From Flavobacteriaceae bacterium (GTDB lineage Bacteria > Bacteroidota > Bacteroidia > Flavobacteriales > Flavobacteriaceae), in the NCBI GenBank assembly GCA_028284745.1, contig JANQRC010000012.1, positions 1-51,652 of the forward strand: a DNA stretch of 51,652 bases. Reading direction: 5' to 3'. The notes under the pieces are model-generated. The model made no database searches and was not told the DNA's origin. It saw only the letters and a program-made list of their open reading frames with translations. Position 1 is the first letter of the stretch. Each line of letters begins with the position of its first letter. A program made the position numbers and the translations under genes. This document shows positions 39,854 to 49,845 of this stretch, piece by piece.

Positions 39854-41986
39854 TTAGGCGTTAACGGTTCCTTTTACAGACTTGATCACTTCGTCAGCGA
39901 TGTTTGCAGGAGTTTCGGCATAGTGCGAGAACTCCATGGTTGATGTTGCACGACCTGAAGAAAGTGTTCTCAAGGCAGTAACATAACCGAACATCTCAGA
40001 AAGTGGCACATTGGCCTTCACAACCTTAGAACCTGCGCGGTCGCTCATGTCATTGACCTGACCACGACGGCGGTTCAAGTCACCTACGATATCACCCATG
40101 TTTTCTTCTGGGGTCAATACTTCCAGCTTCATGATCGGCTCCATCAATACCGCTCTAGCAGCTCTAGCAGCTTCCTTGTATCCTAATTTAGCAGCCAACT
40201 CGAAAGACAATGAATCAGAATCCACAGGGTGGAACGAACCATCCTTCAGCGTGATCTTCATGCTGTCCATTTCGAAACCAGCCAAAGGACCGTTCTTCAT
40301 GGCATTGGCGAATCCTTTCTCTACAGAAGGGATATATTCCTTAGGGATGTTACCACCTTTGATCTCGTTAACAAACTCAAGGCCTTGTTTGCCTTCTTCG
40401 GCAGGCTCCATCGTAAATACGATATCTGCGAATTTACCACGACCACCTGTTTGCTTCTTGTACACCTCGCGATGGTCTGCCTTGGCGGTCAATGCTTCCT
40501 TGTACTCAACCTGTGGTTGACCTTGGTTCACCTCAACTTTGAATTCACGCCTTAGACGGTCTACAATAATATCGAGGTGAAGCTCGCCCATACCTGAAAT
40601 GATGGTCTGGCCAGAGGCTTCGTCAGTTTTTACTTGGAATGTCGGATCCTCTTCAGCAAGTTTCGCCAATGACATCCCCAACTTATCCACATCCGCCTTT
40701 GTCTTAGGCTCTACAGCGATACCAATTACAGGATCTGGGAAGTCCATAGATTCAAGTACGATCGGTGATTTTTCTGCTGAAAGCGTGTCACCTGTCTTGA
40801 TATCCTTGAAGCCTACTGCCGCTCCGATATCACCAGCCTCGATATATTCGATAGCGTTCTGCTTGTTAGAGTGCATCTGATAGATACGAGAGATACGCTC
40901 TTTCTTACCTGAACGGTTGTTCAATACATAAGAACCAGCATCCAAACGGCCAGAATATGCACGGAAAAATGCCAAACGACCTACGAAAGGATCTGTGGCG
41001 ATCTTAAATGCAAGTGCTGAGAAAGGCTCTGTGACATCTGGCTTACGAGAGATCTCTTCGCCATTATCTGGATTCGTACCCACGATCGCCTCTTTGTCGA
41101 GTGGCGAAGGTAAGTAACGACAAACGGCGTCTAGTAAGAACTGAACACCTTTGTTCTTGAATGCAGAGCCACACACCATAGGAATGATGCTCATGTCCAT
41201 CACAGCAGCACGAAGTGCAGCATGGATCTCGTCTTCAGTAATTGAATCTTCGTCCTCCATGAATTTCTCAAGAAGTCCTTCATCGTAGCTGGCCACCTCT
41301 TCGATAAGGTGTGCTCTGTATTCATTTACCTCATCTTGCATTTCGGCAGGAATATCGATCACATCGAATGTAGAACCAAAATTATCCTCATGCCATACGA
41401 TGGCGCGGTTCTTCACCAGGTCAACAATTCCTTTGAAATCAGCTTCATCACCAATTGGCAATACGATCGGAACAGCGTTAGAACCTAGCATGTCTTTTAC
41501 CTGCTGGCAAACAGCCAAGAAGTTAGACCCTTGACGGTCCATCTTGTTCACAAAGCCCATACGTGGCACTTTGTAGTTGTCAGCCAATCTCCAGTTGGTC
41601 TCTGACTGAGGCTCTACACCATCAACGGCACTGAACAAGAACACGAGTCCGTCCAATACACGAAGTGAGCGGTTCACCTCGACCGTAAAGTCAACGTGAC
41701 CTGGAGTATCGATGATGTTAAAGTGATATCCTTTAGCATCGGCTGTTGGCTTGCCTTGCTCTGAAGGGAACTGCCATGTACAGGTTGTAGCGGCAGAAGT
41801 GATCGTGATACCACGCTCCTGCTCTTGCTCCATCCAGTCCATGGTTGCAGCACCATCGTGCACCTCACCGATCTTGTGGCTTACACCTGTATAGAAAAGG
41901 ATACGCTCGGTAGTGGTGGTCTTTCCGGCATCGATGTGCGCGGCGATTCCAATGTTCCTAGTATATTTTAAATCTCTCTGTGACAT
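39854..41986 (-). CDS. fusA: Elongation factor G
   Basis: Translocation GTPase. I chose the ATG giving [20 protein letters not shown] (710 residues) over an in-frame start 53 codons earlier, which would overlap rpsG in another frame. GTP motifs are [23 protein letters not shown] and [10 protein letters not shown], with domains II to V following and the domain IV loop around [10 protein letters not shown]. It lies 7 bp after rpsG, with rpsJ following. Confidence 0.98.
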   Translation of the reverse strand: MSQRDLKYTRNIGIAAHIDAGKTTTTERILFYTGVSHKIGEVHDGAATMDWMEQEQERGITITSAATTCTWQFPSEQGKPTADAKGYHFNIIDTPGHVDFTVEVNRSLRVLDGLVFLFSAVDGVEPQSETNWRLADNYKVPRMGFVNKMDRQGSNFLAVCQQVKDMLGSNAVPIVLPIGDEADFKGIVDLVKNRAIVWHEDNFGSTFDVIDIPAEMQDEVNEYRAHLIEEVASYDEGLLEKFMEDEDSITEDEIHAALRAAVMDMSIIPMVCGSAFKNKGVQFLLDAVCRYLPSPLDKEAIVGTNPDNGEEISRKPDVTEPFSALAFKIATDPFVGRLAFFRAYSGRLDAGSYVLNNRSGKKERISRIYQMHSNKQNAIEYIEAGDIGAAVGFKDIKTGDTLSAEKSPIVLESMDFPDPVIGIAVEPKTKADVDKLGMSLAKLAEEDPTFQVKTDEASGQTIISGMGELHLDIIVDRLRREFKVEVNQGQPQVEYKEALTAKADHREVYKKQTGGRGKFADIVFTMEPAEEGKQGLEFVNEIKGGNIPKEYIPSVEKGFANAMKNGPLAGFEMDSMKITLKDGSFHPVDSDSLSFELAAKLGYKEAARAARAVLMEPIMKLEVLTPEENMGDIVGDLNRRRGQVNDMSDRAGSKVVKANVPLSEMFGYVTALRTLSSGRATSTMEFSHYAETPANIADEVIKSVKGTVNA

Positions 41987-41993
41987 TTCGTAG

Positions 41994-42470
41994 TTAGAAT
42001 CTAAAGTGTGAGAATGCTTTGTTTGCCTCGGCCATCTTGTGCGTATCAACACGCTTCTTAACGGCAGCACCTTCTTCTTTGGCAGCTGCAAGGATCTCTC
42101 CGGCCAATTTCTGCGCCATTGACTTCTCGTTACGCTTGCGAGCATAGCTGATCAGCCATTTCATAGCCATAGACACCTTACGGTCTGGACGAATCTGCAT
42201 CGGGATCTGGAAAGTAGCCCCACCTACACGGCGGCTACGCACCTCAACGTGAGGCATCACGTTAGACAACGCGTCTTTCCAAAGCTCTAGGGCAGTTTTC
42301 TCGTCGTCTTGTTTTTTCTCCTCCACGATGTCGATCGCATCGTAGAATATTCTGAAAGCTGTAGACTTCTTACCGCTCCACATCAAGTTATTCACGAAGC
42401 GCGTCACCAATTGGTCGTTGAATCGTGGGTCTGGTAAAAGTGGTCTTTTTTTCGCCTTTCTTTTTCTCAT
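41994..42470 (-). CDS. rpsG: 30S ribosomal protein S7
   Basis: Nucleates the 30S head and, in E. coli, represses the str operon. The 158 residues start [20 protein letters not shown] and contain [40 protein letters not shown] and the end [10 protein letters not shown]. It lies 25 bp after rpsL. Confidence 0.98.
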   Translation of the reverse strand: MRKRKAKKRPLLPDPRFNDQLVTRFVNNLMWSGKKSTAFRIFYDAIDIVEEKKQDDEKTALELWKDALSNVMPHVEVRSRRVGGATFQIPMQIRPDRKVSMAMKWLISYARKRNEKSMAQKLAGEILAAAKEEGAAVKKRVDTHKMAEANKAFSHFRF

Positions 42471-42495
42471 CTCTTAAACAATTAAACTGTTACTC

Positions 42496-42870
42496 TTACT
42501 TTTTAGGGCGTTTCGCACCGTATTTTGACCTACGCTGCAATCTACCTTCTACACCTGCTGTATCTAATGCACCACGAACGATGTGGTAACGTACACCAGG
42601 CAGGTCTTTTACCCTTCCGCCTCTGACCAATACTATCGAGTGCTCCTGGAGGTTATGTCCTTCGCCGCCGATGTAAGCGTTCACCTCGTTACCATTGGTC
42701 AACCTTACCCTGGCCACTTTACGCATGGCAGAGTTAGGTTTCTTCGGTGTAGTGGTGTACACACGCGTACATACGCCACGTCTTTGCGGACACGAATCCA
42801 AAGCAGCCGATTTACTCTTCTTGGTAATCTTGGCTCTTCCTTTTCGTACTAATTGTGAAATAGTTGGCAT
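42496..42870 (-). CDS. rpsL: 30S ribosomal protein S12
   Basis: Decoding-centre protein and first gene of the ribosomal supercluster. The 124 residues have [40 protein letters not shown] (the streptomycin-loop Lys is present) and [21 protein letters not shown] full-consensus promoter and a leader hairpin precede it. Confidence 0.98.
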   Translation of the reverse strand: MPTISQLVRKGRAKITKKSKSAALDSCPQRRGVCTRVYTTTPKKPNSAMRKVARVRLTNGNEVNAYIGGEGHNLQEHSIVLVRGGRVKDLPGVRYHIVRGALDTAGVEGRLQRRSKYGAKRPKK

Positions 42871-42892
42871 ATAAATTATCCGTTATAAATTT

Positions 42893-42912
42893 AAAAACCC
42901 TCTTTTTGAGGG
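42893..42912 (-). promoter_or_regulatory. Terminator-like stem-loop in the rpsL leader
   Basis: On the minus strand CCCTC-AAAAA-GAGGG is followed by TTTTT, just downstream of the rpsL promoter. The five-pair stem plus U-run sits at or just after the likely transcription start. It could be a 5' stabilising hairpin or a weak attenuator. Confidence 0.4.
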
Positions 42913-42915
42913 CTG

Positions 42916-42946
42916 CAAAGGTAGAAATATTTCTTAGCTTTTCAAA
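42916..42946 (-). promoter_or_regulatory. Promoter of the ribosomal supercluster (upstream of rpsL)
   Basis: On the minus strand TTTG, exactly 19 bases, then TACCTTTG: an exact fit to the Bacteroidota housekeeping consensus TTTG-N19-TAnnTTTG. It ends 46 bp before the rpsL start. Confidence 0.8.
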
Positions 42947-43045
42947 CGTTGCAATATTATTTTTGCAGCATCGGCAAAAGTCTTTTCAAAAAGGTTTCAA
43001 TTTTACACAAAAACTGGCGTTCTTTAACTTGACAAATACTTCAAT

Positions 43046-44731
43046 TTGGTCTTGAAAAACTACACCATATATATATACACACTTTTTTGGTTGCTATCAT
43101 TGCCGAAAAAGATGGTTGCGCAGGACCTCTTCACGCTAGAGGTCAAAACCCAAACTACCGAACAGGGCAAACTGATAGATTCCATTGGCTACAAAAGTTC
43201 GCATGCTTCGGCCACTGAATGCAAAGAAGCTATAGAAACGCTATCACAGCGCCTTTTAAGGCTTGGCTATTTTGAACATCGCTTTAGCGAACTTGAGCGA
43301 AGAAGTGACACCGTTTTCTTTTCGAAGCTCAGCGGACTAGAAACCAAAGCAAGTGCTATTTCCATCATTGCCGACAAAGAAACGAAAGAGTTCATCCCAG
43401 AGCTGAAGCTGCGAGATACCTCCCTGGTCGAGATCAACGCCATTGAAGAATTCATGGGAGGGCTTCTCGGTTCGCTTGAAAGAACTGGGCAGCTATTCAC
43501 TGAGGTGAGCTTAAAAGAGATCCACAGAGAACACGGCAAGCTATTCGCATCACTTGCCATTGAGAAGAAACCCGGACGAACCATCGATGACATCATCGTA
43601 AAGGGCTATGAACGATTCCCAAGGTCCTTTCTGAAATATGCCTCTAGATTGAAAATCGGAAAAGAGTTGGATCGCGATCTCATAGCACGCGAATCTGAGT
43701 CGTTGGCGAATCTTTCGTTCATAGACCAGATCAAAGCACCTGAAATACTTTTTGAAAGTGACAGTAGCAGCGTTTACCTCTATCTTGAAAAAGCAAAGAG
43801 CAACTATTTTGATGGTTTTGTGGGCTTCAACACCGAAGAGGAAAGCGGCAACATAAAATTGAATGGCTATGTGGACCTCAGACTGACAAACAATCTACAT
43901 GCGGGTGAGACGCTTGCGCTTACCTGGAAGAATGACGGAAGGGAGCAAAGTTCTTTTAATGGGCAACTCGGGATACCTTTTATTTTTAGATCGCCGTTGG
44001 GCATAGATGCAAACCTGAACATCTTCAGAAAAGACTCCACTTTCACGAACACGACACTCGAAGGGAAGCTTACGTATTTGCTGTCACCAAACAGCAGTTT
44101 GAACGCCGGGGTCATTCAACTAGACTCTAATGCCACGCTAGACGGGCTTATAGACACACAAGACCTGAACGGGACATTCTTCACTGCTGGCTACCACTAC
44201 AGAAAACCTTACCTTCAAAGTGTTTTATTTAGGGACAAGACTTCTTTGGAGTTTTCTGGAGCTATTGGCAACAGGAGGTCAGACACCATAGGCAATCAAC
44301 AGATAAAGCTCTCGCTGAATGCAAATAGGATATTCGACGTAACGCAGCGAAGTCAACTATTTTTGAACTCGAGCTCTGGTTTTTTGAATTCAGATGATTT
44401 CTTCGATAATGAGAAATACCGAATCGGGGGCATAAATTCCATAAGAGGCTTCAATGAAAATGCCATCGAGGCAACGCTCTTCTCTTACCTTAACTTGGAG
44501 TATCGCTACCTCCTTTCGCAGAATGCCTACGTGCATACGATATCGGACCTAGCCTTTGTGCGAGACGACCTGACAAAGGCCGAAAACACACTCTACGGCC
44601 TAGGCGTTGGCCTTGCCCTTCAAACGGGTGCCGGCATCTTCAAATTGAACTACAGCATCGGAGGCACCGACGAAACTAGTGCCAAATTCTCAGAATCCAA
44701 GGTGCACATTAGTTATTCATCAATTTTTTGA
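43046..44731 (+). CDS. Omp85/BamA-TamA superfamily outer-membrane protein
   Basis: Predicted outer-membrane beta-barrel with periplasmic POTRA-like domains. A hydrophobic signal (IYIYTLFWLLSL) precedes about 220 residues of likely POTRA fold, the clearest one at about 183-250 (DDIIVKGYERFPRSFLKYAS). The barrel then runs to an aromatic C-terminus (HISYSSIF). The Omp85 lid-loop motif is present as RIGGINSIRGFNEN (RGF at 467-469). At 561 residues it is much shorter than BamA, nearer TamA or a specialised Omp85. No ATG gives a signal peptide, so the start is TTG at 43046 or 43052. It is divergent from rpsL. Confidence 0.82.
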   Translation: MVLKNYTIYIYTLFWLLSLPKKMVAQDLFTLEVKTQTTEQGKLIDSIGYKSSHASATECKEAIETLSQRLLRLGYFEHRFSELERRSDTVFFSKLSGLETKASAISIIADKETKEFIPELKLRDTSLVEINAIEEFMGGLLGSLERTGQLFTEVSLKEIHREHGKLFASLAIEKKPGRTIDDIIVKGYERFPRSFLKYASRLKIGKELDRDLIARESESLANLSFIDQIKAPEILFESDSSSVYLYLEKAKSNYFDGFVGFNTEEESGNIKLNGYVDLRLTNNLHAGETLALTWKNDGREQSSFNGQLGIPFIFRSPLGIDANLNIFRKDSTFTNTTLEGKLTYLLSPNSSLNAGVIQLDSNATLDGLIDTQDLNGTFFTAGYHYRKPYLQSVLFRDKTSLEFSGAIGNRRSDTIGNQQIKLSLNANRIFDVTQRSQLFLNSSSGFLNSDDFFDNEKYRIGGINSIRGFNENAIEATLFSYLNLEYRYLLSQNAYVHTISDLAFVRDDLTKAENTLYGLGVGLALQTGAGIFKLNYSIGGTDETSAKFSESKVHISYSSIF

Positions 44732-44733
44732 CG

Positions 44734-44760
44734 CCTGAAACTGATCAGGTTGCATTTTTT
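44734..44760 (+). terminator. Probable intrinsic terminator after the Omp85 gene
   Basis: CCTGA-AACTGA-TCAGG stem followed by TTGCATTTTTT, starting 3 bp past the stop codon. The stem is only five pairs, so this is moderate evidence. Confidence 0.5.
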
Positions 44761-44850
44761 CGAAAACGATTTCATTTTTATCATAAAAAAATTGGAATAT
44801 TAACTTATTATTAAGATTTTTGGCGGTAGCTAATTCAAATAATAAATAAC

Positions 44851-47800
44851 ATGAGAACAAAGTTTAGTGGATTTTTAACGCTGCTTTTGGCGTTTATTGC
44901 ACATCTTACGTTTGCTCAGCAAAAGACCGTCAGTGGTAACGTCACTGACGAGAGCGGACTTCCCTTGCCGGGTGCAACTGTGATTGTTCAGGGCACATCG
45001 AATGGTACCACAACTGATTTTGATGGAAACTATTCTATCCAGGCTAGCCAAGGTGACAGCCTTGAGTTCAGCTATGTTGGATATGCCAATCAAACTATCG
45101 CTGTAGGCGCATCTAACACGGTAAATGCTTCACTTCAACCAGACAATCAGTTGGAAGAGGTAGTTGTGACTGCACAGGGTATCGAGAGAGAGGCCAGGTC
45201 ACTTGGTTATGCGGTGACCACAGTTCAATCAGATCTGATCGAAGCCAGACCTGAAGCAGATGTAGCGAGGGTACTTAATGGTAAAGTAGCTGGTGTTAAT
45301 ATTACTTCCAACAACGGTCTTTCTGGATCTGGAACAAATATTATCATTCGTGGTTACAACACCATTACAGGATCCAACCAACCTTTATTTGTTGTTGACG
45401 GTGTTCCTTTTGATGGAGGCACTAACACGCAGTCTAACTTCTTGGACGGTAACACGGAATCAAGTAGATTCTTAGACATAGACCCGAACAACATTGCTAG
45501 CGTAAACGTGCTTAAAGGTCTTAGTGCTACTGTTCTTTATGGTAACAGAGGTAGAAACGGTGTAATCCTTATCACTACGAAAGGTTCTAAGAAAGGAACT
45601 GCCAATAAAAAGTTAGAAGTAACCGTTAACCAGTCGGTTTTCTTGTCGGACGCTATCACTCCCAAGTATCAAGACAACTACGGTGGTGGTTTCCACCAAG
45701 GTTTTGGTTTCTTCTTCAGTAACTGGGGCCCTAGATTTGACAGAACTGATGATGATGCTATCTCAAGAGCTGGTCAATTCATTGGTGGCGATTCTGGTAC
45801 GGCAATTCTGCAACACCCTTTCAACTTCTTAGCTGACCAAACACTTGTCACTGGATTTGAGAACTTGTTGACCACTCCTTATGAATACAGACCCTACAAT
45901 GGTGTTGATGATTTCTTCAGACAAGGACAAGTGGTCAGTACTTCTGTTAGTCTTAGAGGTGGTGGAGAAAATGCAAACTTCAACTTGAGTTATGGTAGAA
46001 CTGAGGATGAAGGTATTGCCATCGGGAACAAGATCACAAGAAACAACTTCAGTCTGGGTGGAAATGCAAAACTTTCCAACAAGATCACTGCAAACGGTGT
46101 TTTCAACTTCACAAGAACAGACTTTTCGAGCCCACCTAACGCAGCAAGTTTTGGTAGTGGTTCTGGATTTGATGGTTCTGCTGTATTTGGTGACGTGTTG
46201 TATACACCTCGAAGTGTTGACCTGACCAACATCCCATTCCAAGCAGCTGACGGACGCAGCGTTTATTATCGTTCAGGTAATGACATCCAAAACCCATACT
46301 GGACAGTGAACAATGCTAGATCTACCCAGAATGTAGACAGGTTCAACAGTAACTTCACTATCGGTTATGAGATCAATGATTGGTTGAATGCATCGTACAG
46401 ACTAGGTCTAGACACCTATACCGAAGCAAACCTTTACGCTCAGAACAGAGGTGGTATCGATGGCGATGTTACGGGTATATTGAGAACTTCATCTGTTCGC
46501 AATACCATTTGGAACCATGATGTTATCTTAAATGCAAATTATGACCTATCTGATAACCTTAACCTAAACGCCATCGTCGGTGCCAATGCTAGACAAGACT
46601 CATTTGAGCGAGATGGTATTGAAAGTGTAGGACAGCTTGTTTTTGGCATCCAAGAACACTTCAACTTCACAACGGCATCTTCTGTAAACTCGTTTACGGG
46701 TAACCCGATCGCATTAAAATCAAGATCTAGAGAGAACGGTCTTTATTTTGACGCCACGTTAGGCTATAAAGATTTCCTTTATGTCAATGCGGTAGGTAGA
46801 AATGACTGGTCGTCAACTTTAGAAGGTGGGAAAAACAGTATCTTCTATCCTGGTGGTAGCCTTTCATTCATCCCTACTTCTGCTTTTGAGAACTTGAGTG
46901 GTGGTGCATTGAACTATCTAAAAGTACGATTAGGTTACGGAACTTCAGCAGGTTTCCCTGGCACTGCATTCGGTACAAGAGATGTAGCATTGCTTGTTCC
47001 TCGTTCATTTGTTGCTGATGCAGTCGTTCCCTCGAACAGTGTGGCGAACAGATTGGGTAACCCTGACCTAGAGCCAGAAACTACTAGAGAATTTGAACTC
47101 GGCCTAGAAACCGAATTGTTCAATAGGTTGAACTTGAACGTAAGTATATACCAGAGGTATAATGATGACCTGATCCTTACACAATCTTTGGATGATGCCA
47201 CTGGTTTTACATTCCGATTCGCTAACCTTGCAGATTCTGAGACAAAGGGTATAGAACTTGACTATGATCTGGATGTTTTCAGAGCTACGTCTCCAGGTGA
47301 CTTCACTTTCAACATCGCTGGTAACTTCACCGCCTACGAGTCTACGGTAACTGGTTTGGCAAGTGACTCTTCTCAAGAATTACTCACACAGGCTGTTATT
47401 GGTGAAGCTGCAAACTACGCTGTAGTTGATAGACCCTATGCGGTACTATTAGGAACAACGATCCAACGTGATGATCAAGGTAACCCTCTTGTCGGTAACG
47501 ACGGTCTGTACCTTGTTAACAATACTATCAGTGAGATCGGAGATCCGAATCCAGATTGGACTACTGCTGTGATTCCTTCGTTCTCTTACAAGAACGTTAC
47601 ACTTTCAGCCAATGTACAATACAGACATGGTGGTGATGTGTACTCAACGACTGCTGCTGCACTTATAGGTAGAGGTGTCGTTGATGCCGATGAGCCAATT
47701 TGTAGAGAATGTAATTACATTTTACCTGGTGTTACTACAGATGGCACTCCTAATAACGTTGCAATTACTGCCACTAACTTAGGTTTTGACACATATTTTG

Positions 47801-48087
47801 CCGGAGGTATCAACGAGTTGAACATCTTTGATGGTTCTACGATTCGACTTCAAGAAGTATCACTCGGTTACTCCCTTCCGCAAAAGATGTTAGAAAGAAC
47901 ACCTTTTGGATCACTATCATTTAGTGTATCAGGACAAAACCTATGGTACAGAGCCATTAACTTTGATAGCGACCTTCGCTATGACACAAACTCTTCAAGT
48001 ACGGGTGTTGGTAATGGTCTAGGTATCGACTTCATTACAGGACCATCTACTAGACGATATGGATTTAGTGTGAAAGCAACGTTCTAA
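44851..48087 (+). CDS. SusC/RagA-family TonB-dependent outer-membrane transporter
   Basis: Outer-membrane import channel that works with a SusD lid lipoprotein. Residues 1-22 are a signal peptide. Residues about 24-110 are the carboxypeptidase-regulatory-like domain (VSGNVTDESGLPLPGATVIV, DFDGNYSI, FSYVGYANQT). The plug follows, from LEEVVVTAQGIEREARSLGY through NIIIRGYNTITGSNQPLFVV and DGVPFDGG. A 22-strand-type barrel runs to the C-terminal Phe. Length 1078 is typical. It leads the susC-susD-lipoprotein operon. Substrate unknown: no glycoside hydrolase, sulfatase or peptidase gene lies beside it, nor any ECF-sigma/anti-sigma or hybrid two-component regulator. Confidence 0.95.
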   Translation: MRTKFSGFLTLLLAFIAHLTFAQQKTVSGNVTDESGLPLPGATVIVQGTSNGTTTDFDGNYSIQASQGDSLEFSYVGYANQTIAVGASNTVNASLQPDNQLEEVVVTAQGIEREARSLGYAVTTVQSDLIEARPEADVARVLNGKVAGVNITSNNGLSGSGTNIIIRGYNTITGSNQPLFVVDGVPFDGGTNTQSNFLDGNTESSRFLDIDPNNIASVNVLKGLSATVLYGNRGRNGVILITTKGSKKGTANKKLEVTVNQSVFLSDAITPKYQDNYGGGFHQGFGFFFSNWGPRFDRTDDDAISRAGQFIGGDSGTAILQHPFNFLADQTLVTGFENLLTTPYEYRPYNGVDDFFRQGQVVSTSVSLRGGGENANFNLSYGRTEDEGIAIGNKITRNNFSLGGNAKLSNKITANGVFNFTRTDFSSPPNAASFGSGSGFDGSAVFGDVLYTPRSVDLTNIPFQAADGRSVYYRSGNDIQNPYWTVNNARSTQNVDRFNSNFTIGYEINDWLNASYRLGLDTYTEANLYAQNRGGIDGDVTGILRTSSVRNTIWNHDVILNANYDLSDNLNLNAIVGANARQDSFERDGIESVGQLVFGIQEHFNFTTASSVNSFTGNPIALKSRSRENGLYFDATLGYKDFLYVNAVGRNDWSSTLEGGKNSIFYPGGSLSFIPTSAFENLSGGALNYLKVRLGYGTSAGFPGTAFGTRDVALLVPRSFVADAVVPSNSVANRLGNPDLEPETTREFELGLETELFNRLNLNVSIYQRYNDDLILTQSLDDATGFTFRFANLADSETKGIELDYDLDVFRATSPGDFTFNIAGNFTAYESTVTGLASDSSQELLTQAVIGEAANYAVVDRPYAVLLGTTIQRDDQGNPLVGNDGLYLVNNTISEIGDPNPDWTTAVIPSFSYKNVTLSANVQYRHGGDVYSTTAAALIGRGVVDADEPICRECNYILPGVTTDGTPNNVAITATNLGFDTYFAGGINELNIFDGSTIRLQEVSLGYSLPQKMLERTPFGSLSFSVSGQNLWYRAINFDSDLRYDTNSSSTGVGNGLGIDFITGPSTRRYGFSVKATF

Positions 48088-48107
48088 TTATATAATTCAT
48101 TGATATA

Positions 48108-49826
48108 ATGAAACTTATGACAAAAAAAATTCGAAATATATTCCTTTTAGGAATTACGCTTGTAACTTTTAGTTGTGAGACAACTGATTTGCAAGTACTA
48201 AACGATCCAAATAATATTGACCCTGCATTAGCAGATGTTGATTTATTTCTAAATTCCATACAACTTGGACTGACAGACTTCTTCACTGGTGTTGAAGGAA
48301 GTGGTTTTGATGGGATGAGTGAATTTGGTATGGAAGCTACGAGAATGTTGCACGGTTTTGGCCCAACATACTTGGAATTAAACGATCCTGCTAGTTTCAA
48401 CCAAATATGGACCAATGCTTATGCTGTTACGCTAGCTGATATCAGAGCAATGACTCCTTTGGCAGAAGCAAGCAACCGCTACACACATTTGGCGATTGCC
48501 CAAATAGTTGAAGCGTATATCATCATGACCTTGGTTGATTATTTTGGTGACATCCCTTATACTGAAGCTATTCTAGGTGTTGAGAACTTGAACCCAGTAT
48601 TGGACTCAGGTGCTTCAGTTTATGAAGCTGCAGATACCTTACTTTTGCAAGCCATAGCAAACTTAGCGCTTGAAGAAGATTTCGGTGTTGCTACTGACTT
48701 ATACTATGCCGCAGACGAAAATCCTGATGATAACCCTGCTTACAAGGACTCATGGAGAAAATTAGCAAAAACTTTGAGACTGAAACTATATCTTCAGACA
48801 AGATTGGTCAATGAATCTGAATCGATAGCAACAATCAATGCATTGATCGCTGATGATGATCTGATCACGAGCTCAGCTGATGATTTCCAATATCAATATT
48901 CTACAAACCTTGCTGCTCCAGACAGTAGACACCCATGGTTTGACAAGAACTTTGATGGCGCTGGTCCTTCTGCAGATTTCATCATGGCTAACTATTACAT
49001 GAACTTATTGGCAAACCGCTACGACCAAATAGACCCTAGAGTACGTTACTACTTTTACCGTCAAGAAGGTGACTTTAGCGAAGCTAATACGCAAACACAA
49101 CCTTGTTCTACGCAGCCACGTCCATCGTTCTATGCTGCTGATGAGTTGTATTGCCAAGTACCTAATGACAATGGTTACAACGGCCTGTGGGGCTGGGATC
49201 ACATGAATGCTGATGGTATTCCTCCACATGATGCGTTCGTAACCGTATTCGGAGTATATCCAGTAGGAGGTCCGTTCGATAACAGTTCATTTAGAAATGT
49301 ATCTGGTTCTGAAGCTGCTAGCGAAGGTCTGCAAGGTGCGGGAATATCCCCGATCATGCTAAGTTCGTACACTAACTTCATGTTAGCTGAATCAGCATTG
49401 ATACTAGGCACCACTGGTGATGCACGTACATATCTTGAGCAAGGAATTACAGAATCTATGAATAAGGTTGTTGCTTTCGGTTCATCTATTGCAACTGCAC
49501 CAAGTCAAACTGAAATTGATGATCATGTTGCCGATATTTTGGCCGACTATGATGCAGCGACAACGGACACTGACAGATTAAAGGTCATAGCTGAGCAGTA
49601 CTTTGTAGCCTTATGGGGTAATGGTATTGAAGCATACAATACCTACAGAAGAACAGGACAGCCTGCTGACCTGCAACCTGCTGTAGACGTTGCTAATCCT
49701 GGAACATTCGTAAGAAGCAACTGGTATCCAACTGGTGCTACGGATACAAATTCAAACATAAACCAAAAGCCTGGTGTTAGCGCGCCTGTGTTCTGGGACA
49801 CGAACCCTGAAGGTTTTGTAGACTAA
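48108..49826 (+). CDS. SusD/RagB-family substrate-binding outer-membrane lipoprotein (SusD-like group 2)
   Basis: Surface lipoprotein lid of the SusCD pair. The signal ends at Cys23 (LVTFSC). The mature protein is mainly helical TPR-like: LQVLNDPNNIDPALADVDLF, a middle part with THLAIAQIVEAYIIMTLVDY then FGDIPYTEA, and WRKLAKTLRLKLYLQTRLVN. It ends with GNGIEAYNTYRRTGQP. This resembles the SusD-like_2 subgroup rather than classical starch SusD. The gene starts 20 bp after susC. ATGs at 48108 and 48117 are both possible. Confidence 0.92.
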   Translation: MKLMTKKIRNIFLLGITLVTFSCETTDLQVLNDPNNIDPALADVDLFLNSIQLGLTDFFTGVEGSGFDGMSEFGMEATRMLHGFGPTYLELNDPASFNQIWTNAYAVTLADIRAMTPLAEASNRYTHLAIAQIVEAYIIMTLVDYFGDIPYTEAILGVENLNPVLDSGASVYEAADTLLLQAIANLALEEDFGVATDLYYAADENPDDNPAYKDSWRKLAKTLRLKLYLQTRLVNESESIATINALIADDDLITSSADDFQYQYSTNLAAPDSRHPWFDKNFDGAGPSADFIMANYYMNLLANRYDQIDPRVRYYFYRQEGDFSEANTQTQPCSTQPRPSFYAADELYCQVPNDNGYNGLWGWDHMNADGIPPHDAFVTVFGVYPVGGPFDNSSFRNVSGSEAASEGLQGAGISPIMLSSYTNFMLAESALILGTTGDARTYLEQGITESMNKVVAFGSSIATAPSQTEIDDHVADILADYDAATTDTDRLKVIAEQYFVALWGNGIEAYNTYRRTGQPADLQPAVDVANPGTFVRSNWYPTGATDTNSNINQKPGVSAPVFWDTNPEGFVD

Positions 49827-49845
49827 TAAAAAAAGCAGAAGTATT

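Noticed and set aside
41987..42145. 53-codon N-terminal extension of EF-G
   Set aside because: It lies within rpsG in another frame, and EF-G homologues begin at the MSQRDLKYT start.
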